A stretch of 64,000 bases of DNA from Polynucleobacter sp. GTDB taxonomy: Bacteria > Pseudomonadota > Gammaproteobacteria > Burkholderiales > Burkholderiaceae. The stretch spans positions 620,001 through 684,000 of the forward strand of contig NZ_JAUXZY010000004.1 of NCBI RefSeq assembly GCF_030693775.1. Reading direction: 5' to 3'. How positions within the stretch are numbered: position 1 is the stretch's first letter; each line of letters begins with the position of its first letter. This document shows, piece by piece, positions 20,209 to 28,089 of this stretch. A model generated the notes under the pieces. It searched no databases. It saw nothing but the letters and a program-made list of their open reading frames with translations, and was not told the origin of the DNA. The position numbers and the translations under genes were made by a program.

Positions 20209-21096
20209 TTATGAAAGTGCGCTTAAGAACTGGGCTTTAATAGCGGTAGTAATGCTTTGCCTTCCATGCCGCTTACGCTCGAGTAAACCCACTTTTCTGT
20301 AAATGGTTTTTCCTGGCAAGGTATGAATACGCAGGCGCTGATCATGCTTCCAATCCACGTTGGCTAATTGCGGAATAATGGAATAGCCAAGGCCCTGTCT
20401 AACCAGTTCAATAATCGCTTCAACGGAGTTTATTTCCATACCTTCGTTCATCGCGAGCTTATTTACTTTGATGGTTTGATCAACTAAGTGACCGGTCCAT
20501 GTTTTTCGCTCAAACCGAATAAAGGGCAAGTTCTTTGGGATGGTTTCATCGCTTACGGTTGATCGACTGCGTTTTTGACCGGTTTGCGGGAGTATGAGAA
20601 CCATGGGCTCTTTGTATAGCTCGGTCCACATGGCGCTTTGGGGTAGGGTAAATGGCGACTCCGTCACAATGGCTGCGTCTAGCTTGCCATCCAGGACTTG
20701 ATCGAGGAAGTCACTCGATAATCCGGCAATCAGTTTAATTTCCAGTTCAGGGTAGTTGCGCTTTAATTCATCCAAGGCTTTCCCAAAATGCCCCATCAGG
20801 GTTGAGACTAAAGCGCCCAGCACGATTGTCCCGCTTAGTTCATTTTTGAGGCCGCTTCCCAGAGACTCATAGCGCGCAATGATGTCCTGAATCGGCTCAA
20901 TTAAGGCTCTGCCATGGTTATTTAATACCAAAGACCGTTTATTGCGATCAAATAAGGCAATACCAATTTCTGCCTCTAAGTGTTGCAATTGTTGACCAGC
21001 CGCCGCCGCAGTAAGCCCGATTTCTCGGGCAGCAGCAGCAACGCTGCCATGGCGGCTAATGGCGATGAAATTTTTAAGTACGCGGATGCTCGACAT
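20209..21096 (-). CDS. LysR-family regulator of the fumarate reductase-fumarase operon
   Basis: A 295-residue LysR-type regulator: an N-terminal winged helix (LKNFIAISRHGSVAAAAREIGLTAAAAGQQLQHLE), then a substrate-binding domain with GTIVLGALVSTLMGHFGKALDEL and YSIIPQL. The ATG at 21096 is preferred to an upstream one at 21141 because it places the helix-turn-helix at the usual distance from the N-terminus. It is divergent from frdB with 84 AT-rich bases between, so it probably controls that operon and itself. The effector is unknown; a C4-dicarboxylate would suit the neighbours. Confidence 0.9.
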   Translation of the reverse strand: MSSIRVLKNFIAISRHGSVAAAAREIGLTAAAAGQQLQHLEAEIGIALFDRNKRSLVLNNHGRALIEPIQDIIARYESLGSGLKNELSGTIVLGALVSTLMGHFGKALDELKRNYPELEIKLIAGLSSDFLDQVLDGKLDAAIVTESPFTLPQSAMWTELYKEPMVLILPQTGQKRSRSTVSDETIPKNLPFIRFERKTWTGHLVDQTIKVNKLAMNEGMEINSVEAIIELVRQGLGYSIIPQLANVDWKHDQRLRIHTLPGKTIYRKVGLLERKRHGRQSITTAIKAQFLSALS

Positions 21097-21109
21097 GGCC
21101 TTATTATAG

Positions 21110-21124
21110 TAAAGAAATACTTTA
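21110..21124. promoter_or_regulatory. Candidate LysR operator
   Basis: The interrupted palindrome TAAAG-AAATA-CTTTA lies in the divergent lysR/frdB spacer. Larger arms TATAGTAAA and TTTACTATA flank it at about 21105 and 21154. The size fits LysR boxes (T-N11-A), but binding is inferred. Confidence 0.45.
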
Positions 21125-21180
21125 TCTCGATAAAAAAACAATTCGATTTATTATTTACTATACCCCGATATAATTTTGCC

Positions 21181-21912
21181 ATGTCTACCGTAAACCTCAA
21201 AGTCAAAGTATGGCGCGGAGCCGAGCAAGGCGAGTTTGTTGAATACCTTGTGCCGCGTAATTCCAATCAAACCGTTTTGGATGTAGTGACCTACATTCAG
21301 CGTAAATTAGATCCGACGCTTAGCTATCGTTTTGCTTGTCGAGTCGGGATGTGCGGTTCATGCGCGATGACGGTCAATGGAGTGGCCCGCTGGACCTGCC
21401 GTACCCACGTTGCAAAAATTGTGGAGGGCGATTCCCTTGAGATTGCGCCACTGAATAACTTACCCGTCATTAAAGACCTCGCAACGGATATGCGTGAGTT
21501 TTTTAATAAATGGAAAGGGGCAGTTGGGTTTTTTAAGGGTGAGCAAACGCGCCACGATGATTTTGCTATCGTCAAACCGGATTCAGAGGAGCGCCAACTA
21601 GCCAATGCAGGCATTGAATGCATAGGCTGTGCTGTCTGCTATGCATCATGCGATGTGGTGGCCAGTCGCTCTGATTATTTGGGACCAGCTGCGCTCAATC
21701 GCGCTTGGACTCTGACCAACGATGTGCGCGATACGCAACAATTGGATCGACTGCGTGCAGTGGCAGGCGATGCGGGTTGCCATACCTGCCATACCCATGG
21801 CAGTTGTACAGAGCGCTGCCCGAAGCAGCTAGAGCCGACTGCTGGTATTTCGGGATTAAAAAAGCTGGTAGCTAGGGCTGCTGTGCGTGGTACGAAGTGG
21901 GGTAAGTTGTGA
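21181..21912 (+). CDS. Fumarate reductase/succinate dehydrogenase iron-sulfur subunit
   Basis: A 243-residue Fe-S subunit. It has a plant-type [2Fe-2S] domain (CRVGMCGSCAMTVNG with a fourth Cys in WTCRTH), a [4Fe-4S] motif CIGCAVCYASC, and a C-terminal Cys-rich motif CHTCHTHGSCTERCP for the second cluster. It carries electrons between the flavoprotein (24137-25873) and the membrane anchors encoded next. The ATG at 21181 is chosen because it begins the 2Fe-2S domain. The last cluster motif has extra Cys/His compared with E. coli FrdB. Confidence 0.9.
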   Translation: MSTVNLKVKVWRGAEQGEFVEYLVPRNSNQTVLDVVTYIQRKLDPTLSYRFACRVGMCGSCAMTVNGVARWTCRTHVAKIVEGDSLEIAPLNNLPVIKDLATDMREFFNKWKGAVGFFKGEQTRHDDFAIVKPDSEERQLANAGIECIGCAVCYASCDVVASRSDYLGPAALNRAWTLTNDVRDTQQLDRLRAVAGDAGCHTCHTHGSCTERCPKQLEPTAGISGLKKLVARAAVRGTKWGKL

Positions 21913-22277
21913 GTTTGACGATTAGTAATACCGCGCTACTCCAAGCGAGACTCTGGTATGCCCAGCGCATCAGTGCCATGGTGCTCGGATTGTGTGTGGC
22001 CATTCATTTATTCATTATGTTTTACGCCATCCGTGGTGGCCTTACTGCGGGCGAAATCTTAGGCCGCACTCAGGGTAATTGGCTGTTTGCTATTTTTTAT
22101 GAAGTATTTGTATTGGCATGCTTAGTGCATGCGCCGATTGGTTTGGCCAATATTTTGCGTGAGAACTTTCCGCGCTCTAGCGGATTGATCGTATTGCCCT
22201 GGATCTTGGCCGTCCTAATATTGGTATTGGGAACTACTGCTGTAATTGGTGTCTTTACGGGCGGAGTAGGGCGATGA
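21909..22277 (+). CDS. Membrane anchor subunit C of a fumarate reductase-like complex
   Basis: A 122-residue membrane protein with three hydrophobic segments (about 20-42, 60-82 and 95-118). It starts at GTG overlapping the stop of the Fe-S subunit gene. His residues in helix 1 (VAIHLFIM) and helix 2 (CLVHAPIG) could ligate haem b. It resembles SdhC/FrdC-type anchors in size and place. Confidence 0.8.
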   Translation: MSLTISNTALLQARLWYAQRISAMVLGLCVAIHLFIMFYAIRGGLTAGEILGRTQGNWLFAIFYEVFVLACLVHAPIGLANILRENFPRSSGLIVLPWILAVLILVLGTTAVIGVFTGGVGR

Positions 22278-22633
22278 GTAGTAGACCAAGGCTGGATCAC
22301 CGCGCTAAATCGCACCTGTCGTACTTTATCTATATGGCACACCGGATTTCAGGCCTATTGCTTGCCTGTTTTTTGCCCATTCACTTCTTTTTATTGTCCC
22401 AGTCCCTGTTTGGGGCAGATGAGCTCGACCGCTACTTGAAGTTGACTGATTTTTGGGTAGTGAAATTCGGTGAGTGGGGTTTGGTGACTCTATTAACAGT
22501 TCACCTTGTAGGTGGCGTTCGCCTGCTGATGATTGAGTTTGGCACGTGGCGTGGATTACGTAAGGGCTGGATTCAGGCGGCCATCGTTATCTCGATTATT
22601 TCCGGCCTATTATTTTTAGCTTTAGCAGATTAA
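22274..22633 (+). CDS. Membrane anchor subunit D of a fumarate reductase-like complex
   Basis: A 119-residue protein with three hydrophobic segments. It has the SdhC-type motif YMAHRISGLLLACFLPIHFF, which contains the conserved HR-SG quinone/haem region, and a further His in LLTVHLVGGVRLL. It overlaps the previous gene by 4 bases. Together these two proteins would bind the complex to the inner membrane and exchange electrons with quinone. Confidence 0.8.
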   Translation: MSSRPRLDHRAKSHLSYFIYMAHRISGLLLACFLPIHFFLLSQSLFGADELDRYLKLTDFWVVKFGEWGLVTLLTVHLVGGVRLLMIEFGTWRGLRKGWIQAAIVISIISGLLFLALAD

Positions 22634-22644
22634 TTGGGGGCAGT

Positions 22645-23520
22645 ATGCAGTTACAGATGAATATGGTTGAGGATGCATGTAAAGAGCTATACATCCGCGC
22701 CTTAAAAAAATTACCAGACGATGTCAAGCAAGGCATCGATCGCTTGAACCAATCTGAGACAGATCAGCGCGCTCAGGTTGTCTTGCAAACCATGGTCACG
22801 AATATCGCTGTAGCTGAGCGGGAAGACAATTTACTCTGTCAGGATACGGGCTTACCGATCTATAACGTGAAGATTGGCCGTAATGTCGAGTTTGATGGTA
22901 TGGCATTAAAAGCCGCGATTCGTAAAGGGTGTGAGCGCGCTACTACGGAGTATCCACTCCGCTCTTCGGTAGTGCATCCAATCACACGTAAGAATAACCA
23001 TACATCCTGCGGCATTGATATGCCGGCAATACACCTTGATTTTTGTTCTGACAATGAGGTAGTTGAGATTGAAATGATTCCAAAGGGCAGCGGCTCAGAG
23101 AACAACTCTTATCTCAAGATGGCCATCCCTGCAGAAGGTATTTTGGGGGTGAAGGCATTTGTGATTGAGAGTGTTGTAGCCTCTGGTGGAAAGACCTGCC
23201 CACCCACCATCGTTGGGGTCGGCGTTGGCGGAACATCAGATCAGTGCGTGGCCATGGCTAAGCGGGCTGCCACACGCCCAATTGGCAGCGCCTGTGCCGA
23301 TGCGGAGGGCGCAAAGCTGGAGCAAGAATTAAGTGCTGCGGTCAATCGACTTGGCATTGGCCCGCAAGGCTTGGGTGGTGACGGCACTGCGTTTGCAGTC
23401 CATGTCGAATTGGCTGCAACCCACATTACGATGAACCCAGTAGCGGTCAATATGCAATGCCATTCGGCAAGACGTGCGCGTGCCACCTTCACGCCGAATG
23501 GTGTTGAGTACGGATTTTAG
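22645..23520 (+). CDS. Class I fumarase / tartrate dehydratase alpha subunit
   Basis: A 291-residue protein of the Fe-S hydrolyase alpha family (TtdA/FumA N-terminal region). Cluster Cys candidates lie in CQDTGLPIYNVK, NHTSCGID and GKTCPPTIVGVG. A strong ribosome-binding site (GGGGGCAG) precedes the ATG. With the beta subunit it would hydrate fumarate to malate, or act on tartrate or mesaconate; the fumarate reductase genes on both sides favour fumarate. The [4Fe-4S] cluster would be oxygen-sensitive. Confidence 0.88.
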   Translation: MQLQMNMVEDACKELYIRALKKLPDDVKQGIDRLNQSETDQRAQVVLQTMVTNIAVAEREDNLLCQDTGLPIYNVKIGRNVEFDGMALKAAIRKGCERATTEYPLRSSVVHPITRKNNHTSCGIDMPAIHLDFCSDNEVVEIEMIPKGSGSENNSYLKMAIPAEGILGVKAFVIESVVASGGKTCPPTIVGVGVGGTSDQCVAMAKRAATRPIGSACADAEGAKLEQELSAAVNRLGIGPQGLGGDGTAFAVHVELAATHITMNPVAVNMQCHSARRARATFTPNGVEYGF

Positions 23521-23528
23521 GATCAGAA

Positions 23529-24140
23529 ATGGCACATTACTATTTACCCACCCCTGTCAGCGAAGCCGATATCCGTCGCTTAAAAATCAACGATACAGTA
23601 ACGCTACAAAATACCCTCTTTGGCATTCGGGACGCCACTCAGATTCATATGTTTGATCATGATCGCAAGACCAAGTTTGATCTAACTGGCCATGCCGTGA
23701 TTCATACTGCGCCTAATGTTCGCAAGGTGCCAATCAGCCCTGAATTTCCAGCGGGGTATGAGCCTATTTGCATCGGTACAACCACGTCCGATCGCATGGA
23801 GCGCTTCACTCAGCCACTGATGGCTCAGAATGGTGTGCGCATGATTGTGGGTAAAGGGGGTATGCGCGAAGGCTCCTCCAAGGCATTTGCCGAGCTCGGC
23901 GGTGTGTACTTGGCGATTATTGGCGGCACTGCTGCCTTAGAAACGACTTGGATTGAGCAAATCGAAGACGTCGATATGGATGATCTCAATCCTGAGTCAC
24001 TCTGGCGATTTAAGATTCGTGACTTTGGCCCACTCTTGGTGGCGATGGATAGCCACGGCGGCAGCATCTATCAAGAAGTCAAAGGTGACGTTGCGCGTAA
24101 CAAGGTTGATGTACTCAAAAGCTTAGGAATCGAATCATGA
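23529..24140 (+). CDS. Class I fumarase / tartrate dehydratase beta subunit
   Basis: A 203-residue beta subunit (Fumerase_C). It has PISPEFPAGYEPICIGTTTSDRM, the GKGGMREGSSKAF motif that forms part of the substrate pocket, and AIIGGTAALETTWIEQIEDVDMDDLNPESLWRF. It starts 8 bases after the alpha subunit and overlaps the flavoprotein gene by 4 bases, so all are cotranslated. Confidence 0.88.
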   Translation: MAHYYLPTPVSEADIRRLKINDTVTLQNTLFGIRDATQIHMFDHDRKTKFDLTGHAVIHTAPNVRKVPISPEFPAGYEPICIGTTTSDRMERFTQPLMAQNGVRMIVGKGGMREGSSKAFAELGGVYLAIIGGTAALETTWIEQIEDVDMDDLNPESLWRFKIRDFGPLLVAMDSHGGSIYQEVKGDVARNKVDVLKSLGIES

Positions 24141-25873
24141 ATGCGCCCCTCAATATCAAGACCTTAGAAACGGATATCTTAATTTTGGGTTCCGGCGGGG
24201 CAGGTCTTTTTGCGGCCCTCCATGCCCATCAAACCAACCCCAATTTACATATTACGATTGCGGTTAAAGGCCTTTTAGGTAAATGCGGTTGTACCCGCAT
24301 GGTGCAAGGTGGATATAACGTAGCCTTGGCTGAGGGTGATTCGGTGGAGCGTCATTTTATGGACACCATCGAAGGCGGTAAGTGGTTATGTGATCAAGAC
24401 TTGGCATGGACTCTAGCAAGTATTTCGGTAGAGCGCATTCGGGAACTTGAGAATGAACTGGGATGCTTTTTTGATCGTAACCCCGATGGCACGATTCATC
24501 AAAAAGCCTTTGCAGGCCAGACCTTCGATCGCACTGTACACAAAGGCGACTTAACTGGCATCGAAATTATTAACCGTTTGGCCGAGCAGGTATGGGCGCG
24601 CGGCATCCATCGCCTGGAGGAATTCCGTGCGGTGGAGTTAATCCACAGTGAAGACGGGAAGTCGCTAGCAGGCGTTCTCATGCTGGATATGCAAACGGGG
24701 CAATTTACCTTGGTTCGTGCCAAAGCAGTTTTACTGGCTACCGGCGGTGGACCCACGATGTACAAATACCATACCCCATCGGGCGATAAGAGTTGCGATG
24801 GCTTGGCGATGGCACTCCGAGCAGGCTTGGTATTGCGCGATATGGAGATGGTGCAGTTTCATCCTACTGGACTTTTGGCAGGGCCTGACACCCGCATGAC
24901 CGGCACCGTTCTTGAAGAGGGCTTGCGTGGGGCAGGTGGATACTTGCTGAACGGCAATAAAGAGCGCTTTATGGGCAATTACGATTCTCGGAATGAGCGT
25001 GCAACCCGCGACATTGTCTCGCGCTCGATTAATTCGGAGATTCGGGAGGGGCGAGCAACACCCAATGGTGGCGTTTACATCCAGATGAGTCACCTCGGCC
25101 CTGATAACGTGCGTAAATTATTTAAAGGAATGGTTGAGCGCTGTGCTGATAGCGGTTTTAATTTAGCTGAAGATATGGTCGAAGTTGTTCCAACTGCTCA
25201 TTACATGATGGGTGGCCTCATATTCAGGCCGGATTGCAGTACCGATTTGCCTGGCTTATTTGCCGCCGGCGAAGATACGGGTGGGGTACATGGCGCTAAC
25301 CGCTTGGGCGGTAATGGCGTAGCTAATTCCACTGTATTTGGCGGTATTGCCGGCGATGTCATGGCTAAGTGGGTTGTCAATCAACCCTTGGCCCAGTGCA
25401 ACATGGAAGAAGTGGCTGCAAGTATCAAAGCACATGAAGCGCCGCTGGAGCGTGCGCCGGGCAATATTGAGCAAATCCGTGATGCGCTAGCCGAAGTGAT
25501 GTGGGATGACGTTGGGATTTCGCGCACTAAAGAAAGTTTGTATCGGGCCCGAACAAAACTAGACGAGTTAGATCGCTCTCTAAATCAGATGGGTGTTGGA
25601 GATTTACAGCGTGCATACAATCTGACATGGCAAGACTGGATGAATTTACGCAATCTCATTTTGGTAAGCAAATCGGTGACGGAGGCTGCGATTTCCCGGG
25701 AAAACTCACGTGGCGCCCATTACCGTGAGGATTTTCCAGAACCTGGCGACTTAGATACGTCCTACTTTACCGCGGTGAAGCTATCGAATGAGCAGTTGCT
25801 GATTGAAAATAGACCGGTATTGTTTAATCGCGTAAAGCCCGGTGAAACTATTCTGGTTGAAGAGTTGATTTAA
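24137..25873 (+). CDS. Fumarate reductase/succinate dehydrogenase-like flavoprotein with Cys in place of FAD-His
   Basis: A 578-residue FAD-binding subunit: GSGGAGLFAALHAH dinucleotide motif, VQFHPTG, HYMMGG, and HGANRLGGNGVANSTVFGG. E. coli FrdA has the covalent FAD-His in SHTVAAEGG; the aligned segment here is GCTRMVQGG, so residue 52 is Cys and FAD is probably non-covalent. FrdA variants lacking this His keep fumarate reduction but largely lose succinate oxidation, which suggests that this enzyme works as a fumarate reductase or on another substrate. It is the last gene of the B-C-D-fumA-fumB-A operon. Confidence 0.88.
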   Translation: MNAPLNIKTLETDILILGSGGAGLFAALHAHQTNPNLHITIAVKGLLGKCGCTRMVQGGYNVALAEGDSVERHFMDTIEGGKWLCDQDLAWTLASISVERIRELENELGCFFDRNPDGTIHQKAFAGQTFDRTVHKGDLTGIEIINRLAEQVWARGIHRLEEFRAVELIHSEDGKSLAGVLMLDMQTGQFTLVRAKAVLLATGGGPTMYKYHTPSGDKSCDGLAMALRAGLVLRDMEMVQFHPTGLLAGPDTRMTGTVLEEGLRGAGGYLLNGNKERFMGNYDSRNERATRDIVSRSINSEIREGRATPNGGVYIQMSHLGPDNVRKLFKGMVERCADSGFNLAEDMVEVVPTAHYMMGGLIFRPDCSTDLPGLFAAGEDTGGVHGANRLGGNGVANSTVFGGIAGDVMAKWVVNQPLAQCNMEEVAASIKAHEAPLERAPGNIEQIRDALAEVMWDDVGISRTKESLYRARTKLDELDRSLNQMGVGDLQRAYNLTWQDWMNLRNLILVSKSVTEAAISRENSRGAHYREDFPEPGDLDTSYFTAVKLSNEQLLIENRPVLFNRVKPGETILVEELI

Positions 25874-25901
25874 TTTTCACTGAAAAAGCAGAAGGTAAAT
25901 T

Positions 25902-26672
25902 ATTTTAGAAATTCTGCAGCCCATCCCGGTAACGCTTGCGGTACTGATTATCTTTTGCGCCTATTTTATATTCGGCGTATCTGGTTTTGGCTCATCTATC
26001 GTTGCAGTTCCTTTGTTAGTTCAACTTTTTCCGTTGACTACCGTAGTCCCCATGATGGTTTTAATGGATATTTGCGCTTCTCTCTATTTGGGCAGGAAAT
26101 CGTCTAACGAGGCAGATAAAAAAGAGCTACTTTGGCTTTTTCCGTTTACTTTAGTGGGTATGGTGATTGGCATCACTCTATTGATCAATGCACCAAGCGA
26201 ACCGTTGCTGGTTATTCTCGGAATATTTGCCGGGGCAAATGGCTTAAGGGTGCTCACCAAGAAAAAAGTAGATCTACGTACACCGATTTCGAAGTGGTGG
26301 GCAATGCCGTTCGGATTTTTTGGCGGCATCTTTACCGCCTTATTCGCCACCGGGGGTGCAATTTATGCATCCTATCTGGAAATGCGCATGCGAGATCCGC
26401 GCATGCTCAGGGCGACTATGGCTTTTGCAATTTTAATTTTGACGGGGATGCGATTTGTATTCATGCTGGTATCGGAATTGCTCTTGCATGCAGACGTGAT
26501 GTTGCTAGCGGTATGTATGCTGTTGCCAATGATTACAGGTTTGTGGGCCGGCTCAAAAGTGCATAGCAAGCTGAGTAGCTCAAGCATTCTCAAAATTTAT
26601 GGCGGTATTTTGCTGTTTTCAGGGGCGATGCTATTGCTAAGGGAGCTTCCGAAGTTAGTTCGGATTTTGTAA
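25902..26672 (+). CDS. TauE/SafE-family permease with probable ATT start
   Basis: A TSUP-family membrane protein of about 256 residues. The diagnostic helix-1 motif GVSGFGSSIVAVPLLVQLFP is encoded upstream of the first ATG, GTG or TTG start that could include it; the frame is open back to a TAA at 25896. AGAAGG (25890-25895) sits six bases before an ATT at 25902, which is the best start; ATT 25899 and CTG 25914 are alternatives. A second half motif GFFGGIFTALFATGGAIYASY is present. Relatives export sulfite or sulfoacetate, or move other anions. It follows the flavoprotein gene and converges on an FAD oxidase gene, overlapping it by 18 bases. Confidence 0.75.
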   Translation: MLEILQPIPVTLAVLIIFCAYFIFGVSGFGSSIVAVPLLVQLFPLTTVVPMMVLMDICASLYLGRKSSNEADKKELLWLFPFTLVGMVIGITLLINAPSEPLLVILGIFAGANGLRVLTKKKVDLRTPISKWWAMPFGFFGGIFTALFATGGAIYASYLEMRMRDPRMLRATMAFAILILTGMRFVFMLVSELLLHADVMLLAVCMLLPMITGLWAGSKVHSKLSSSSILKIYGGILLFSGAMLLLRELPKLVRIL

Positions 26673-28082
26673 AACGATTTTATTTGGATTCATAATGCAG
26701 TGCGGATCCAGACTGCGTTTAATCGATTGCATCAGAGTCATCTCAGTTAATGATTTACGCTCAAGTAACTCCGTCACCTTGGCTTGACCAATTCCATGTT
26801 CTGCTGAAAATGAGCCTTGGTGTAAATAGACCCGATCATGAACTAGGTGATTAATTTCATTGCGTCTGTCTGGCAACAGGCTAGATGAATCCAGGCTAAG
26901 GCCTACTAGGTTGTAGTGCAAATTACCGTCGCCAAGGTGCCCAAATACAATCACCTCGGTATCGGGCCACTTTTCCTTGAGTTTTAAATTAGTGCTATCA
27001 ATAAATGCTGCCAGTTCTGAAATGGGCAAGGAAATATCATGCTTTATAACGTTCCCCAATTGCAGCTGGGCCTCTGGAATGGTTTCACGAATTTCCCACA
27101 TTGATTTCGATTGCTGTATTGATTCAGCTACGATGCCTTCGACAATAAGCGAGGAGTCCATAGCATCAAGTAAGAGATTCTGAGTTTCTAATCTAATCTT
27201 GTCCTCGGAGTCCATGCTCGAGAGCTCGATTAGTACAATCCAATCTGCCGGATTTGCCAGTAGTTGCTGGGCCAATACAAATCGCTCAGATACCAACTCC
27301 ATTGCTCGATTTGATATTAGTTCAAATGCCGTTAGGTCGGCACTGCACCCCTTTTGCACTTGCTGAAATAGGGCAATACTCGATGCAATATCATTTACTT
27401 TCACAAGGGCAGTGATCTTTGTTTTAGGCAGTGGGAAGACTTTTAAGGTCGCAGCGGTAATGATCCCGAGCGTCCCCTCTGATCCAATAAAGAGATCTTT
27501 TAATGAATAGCCAGTATTGTCTTTTCGAAGACTTCGTAGGCCATTCCAGATTTCGCCGCTTGCGGTAACCACCTCTAGCCCTAGAGTCAGGTCGCGCATA
27601 TTTCCATACCGAAGAACTTGAACCCCGCCTGCATTGGTCGCTAGGTTGCCACCAATCGTGCAGCTGCCTTCTGCCGCTAAGCTAAGCGGAAATAAGGTGC
27701 CATGCTCTAACGCTGCATCCTGAACCTGCTTTAATATCGCCCCAGCCCCAACGGTGATAGTGGAGTTTTGAATGTCAACATCGAAAATCTGATTCAATCG
27801 ATTCAATAAGATGATGACCGAATCTCCGGTGTTATCTGGCGTAGCACCACCGCACAAGCCGGTGTTACCGCCTTGCGGCACGATTGATATCCGATGCGTG
27901 TTGCAAATTTTGACAAGGCTAGCCACTTCGGCCGTATTGCCCGGCTTTAAGACAGCTAGCGCCTTGCCTGTATAACGCTTTCCCCAATCTGTTAGGTATG
28001 GATCTTTATCCTCATCTTTATCAAGCACGTATTGTTTTCCAATAGCGCTCTCAAATTCTGAAAGAACAGACTGAATGGGCAT
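26655..28082 (-). CDS. GlcD-type FAD-linked 2-hydroxyacid dehydrogenase
   Basis: A 475-residue flavoprotein of the FAD_binding_4 / FAD-oxidase C family (GlcD, D-lactate and D-2-hydroxyglutarate dehydrogenases). It has VPQGGNTGLCGGATP, the FAD loop GGNLATNAGGVQVLRYGN and GSEGTLGIIT, and the C-terminal HLGDGNLHYN and FSAEHGIGQAK. It would oxidise a 2-hydroxy acid to a 2-oxo acid and pass electrons to the respiratory chain. Eight bases separate it from the upstream TPP enzyme gene. The place opposite slcC-comC-suyAB suggests sulfolactate, in the manner of the membrane-bound SlcD activity reported in Roseovarius. That substrate is an inference; ATG 28124 is an alternative start. Confidence 0.8.
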   Translation of the reverse strand: MPIQSVLSEFESAIGKQYVLDKDEDKDPYLTDWGKRYTGKALAVLKPGNTAEVASLVKICNTHRISIVPQGGNTGLCGGATPDNTGDSVIILLNRLNQIFDVDIQNSTITVGAGAILKQVQDAALEHGTLFPLSLAAEGSCTIGGNLATNAGGVQVLRYGNMRDLTLGLEVVTASGEIWNGLRSLRKDNTGYSLKDLFIGSEGTLGIITAATLKVFPLPKTKITALVKVNDIASSIALFQQVQKGCSADLTAFELISNRAMELVSERFVLAQQLLANPADWIVLIELSSMDSEDKIRLETQNLLLDAMDSSLIVEGIVAESIQQSKSMWEIRETIPEAQLQLGNVIKHDISLPISELAAFIDSTNLKLKEKWPDTEVIVFGHLGDGNLHYNLVGLSLDSSSLLPDRRNEINHLVHDRVYLHQGSFSAEHGIGQAKVTELLERKSLTEMTLMQSIKRSLDPHCIMNPNKIVLQNPN

Positions 28083-28089
28083 GTCTAAT

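Noticed and set aside
21181..25873. Housekeeping succinate dehydrogenase operon
   Set aside because: The gene order, the embedded fumarase and the missing FAD-His argue against the respiratory sdhCDAB operon.
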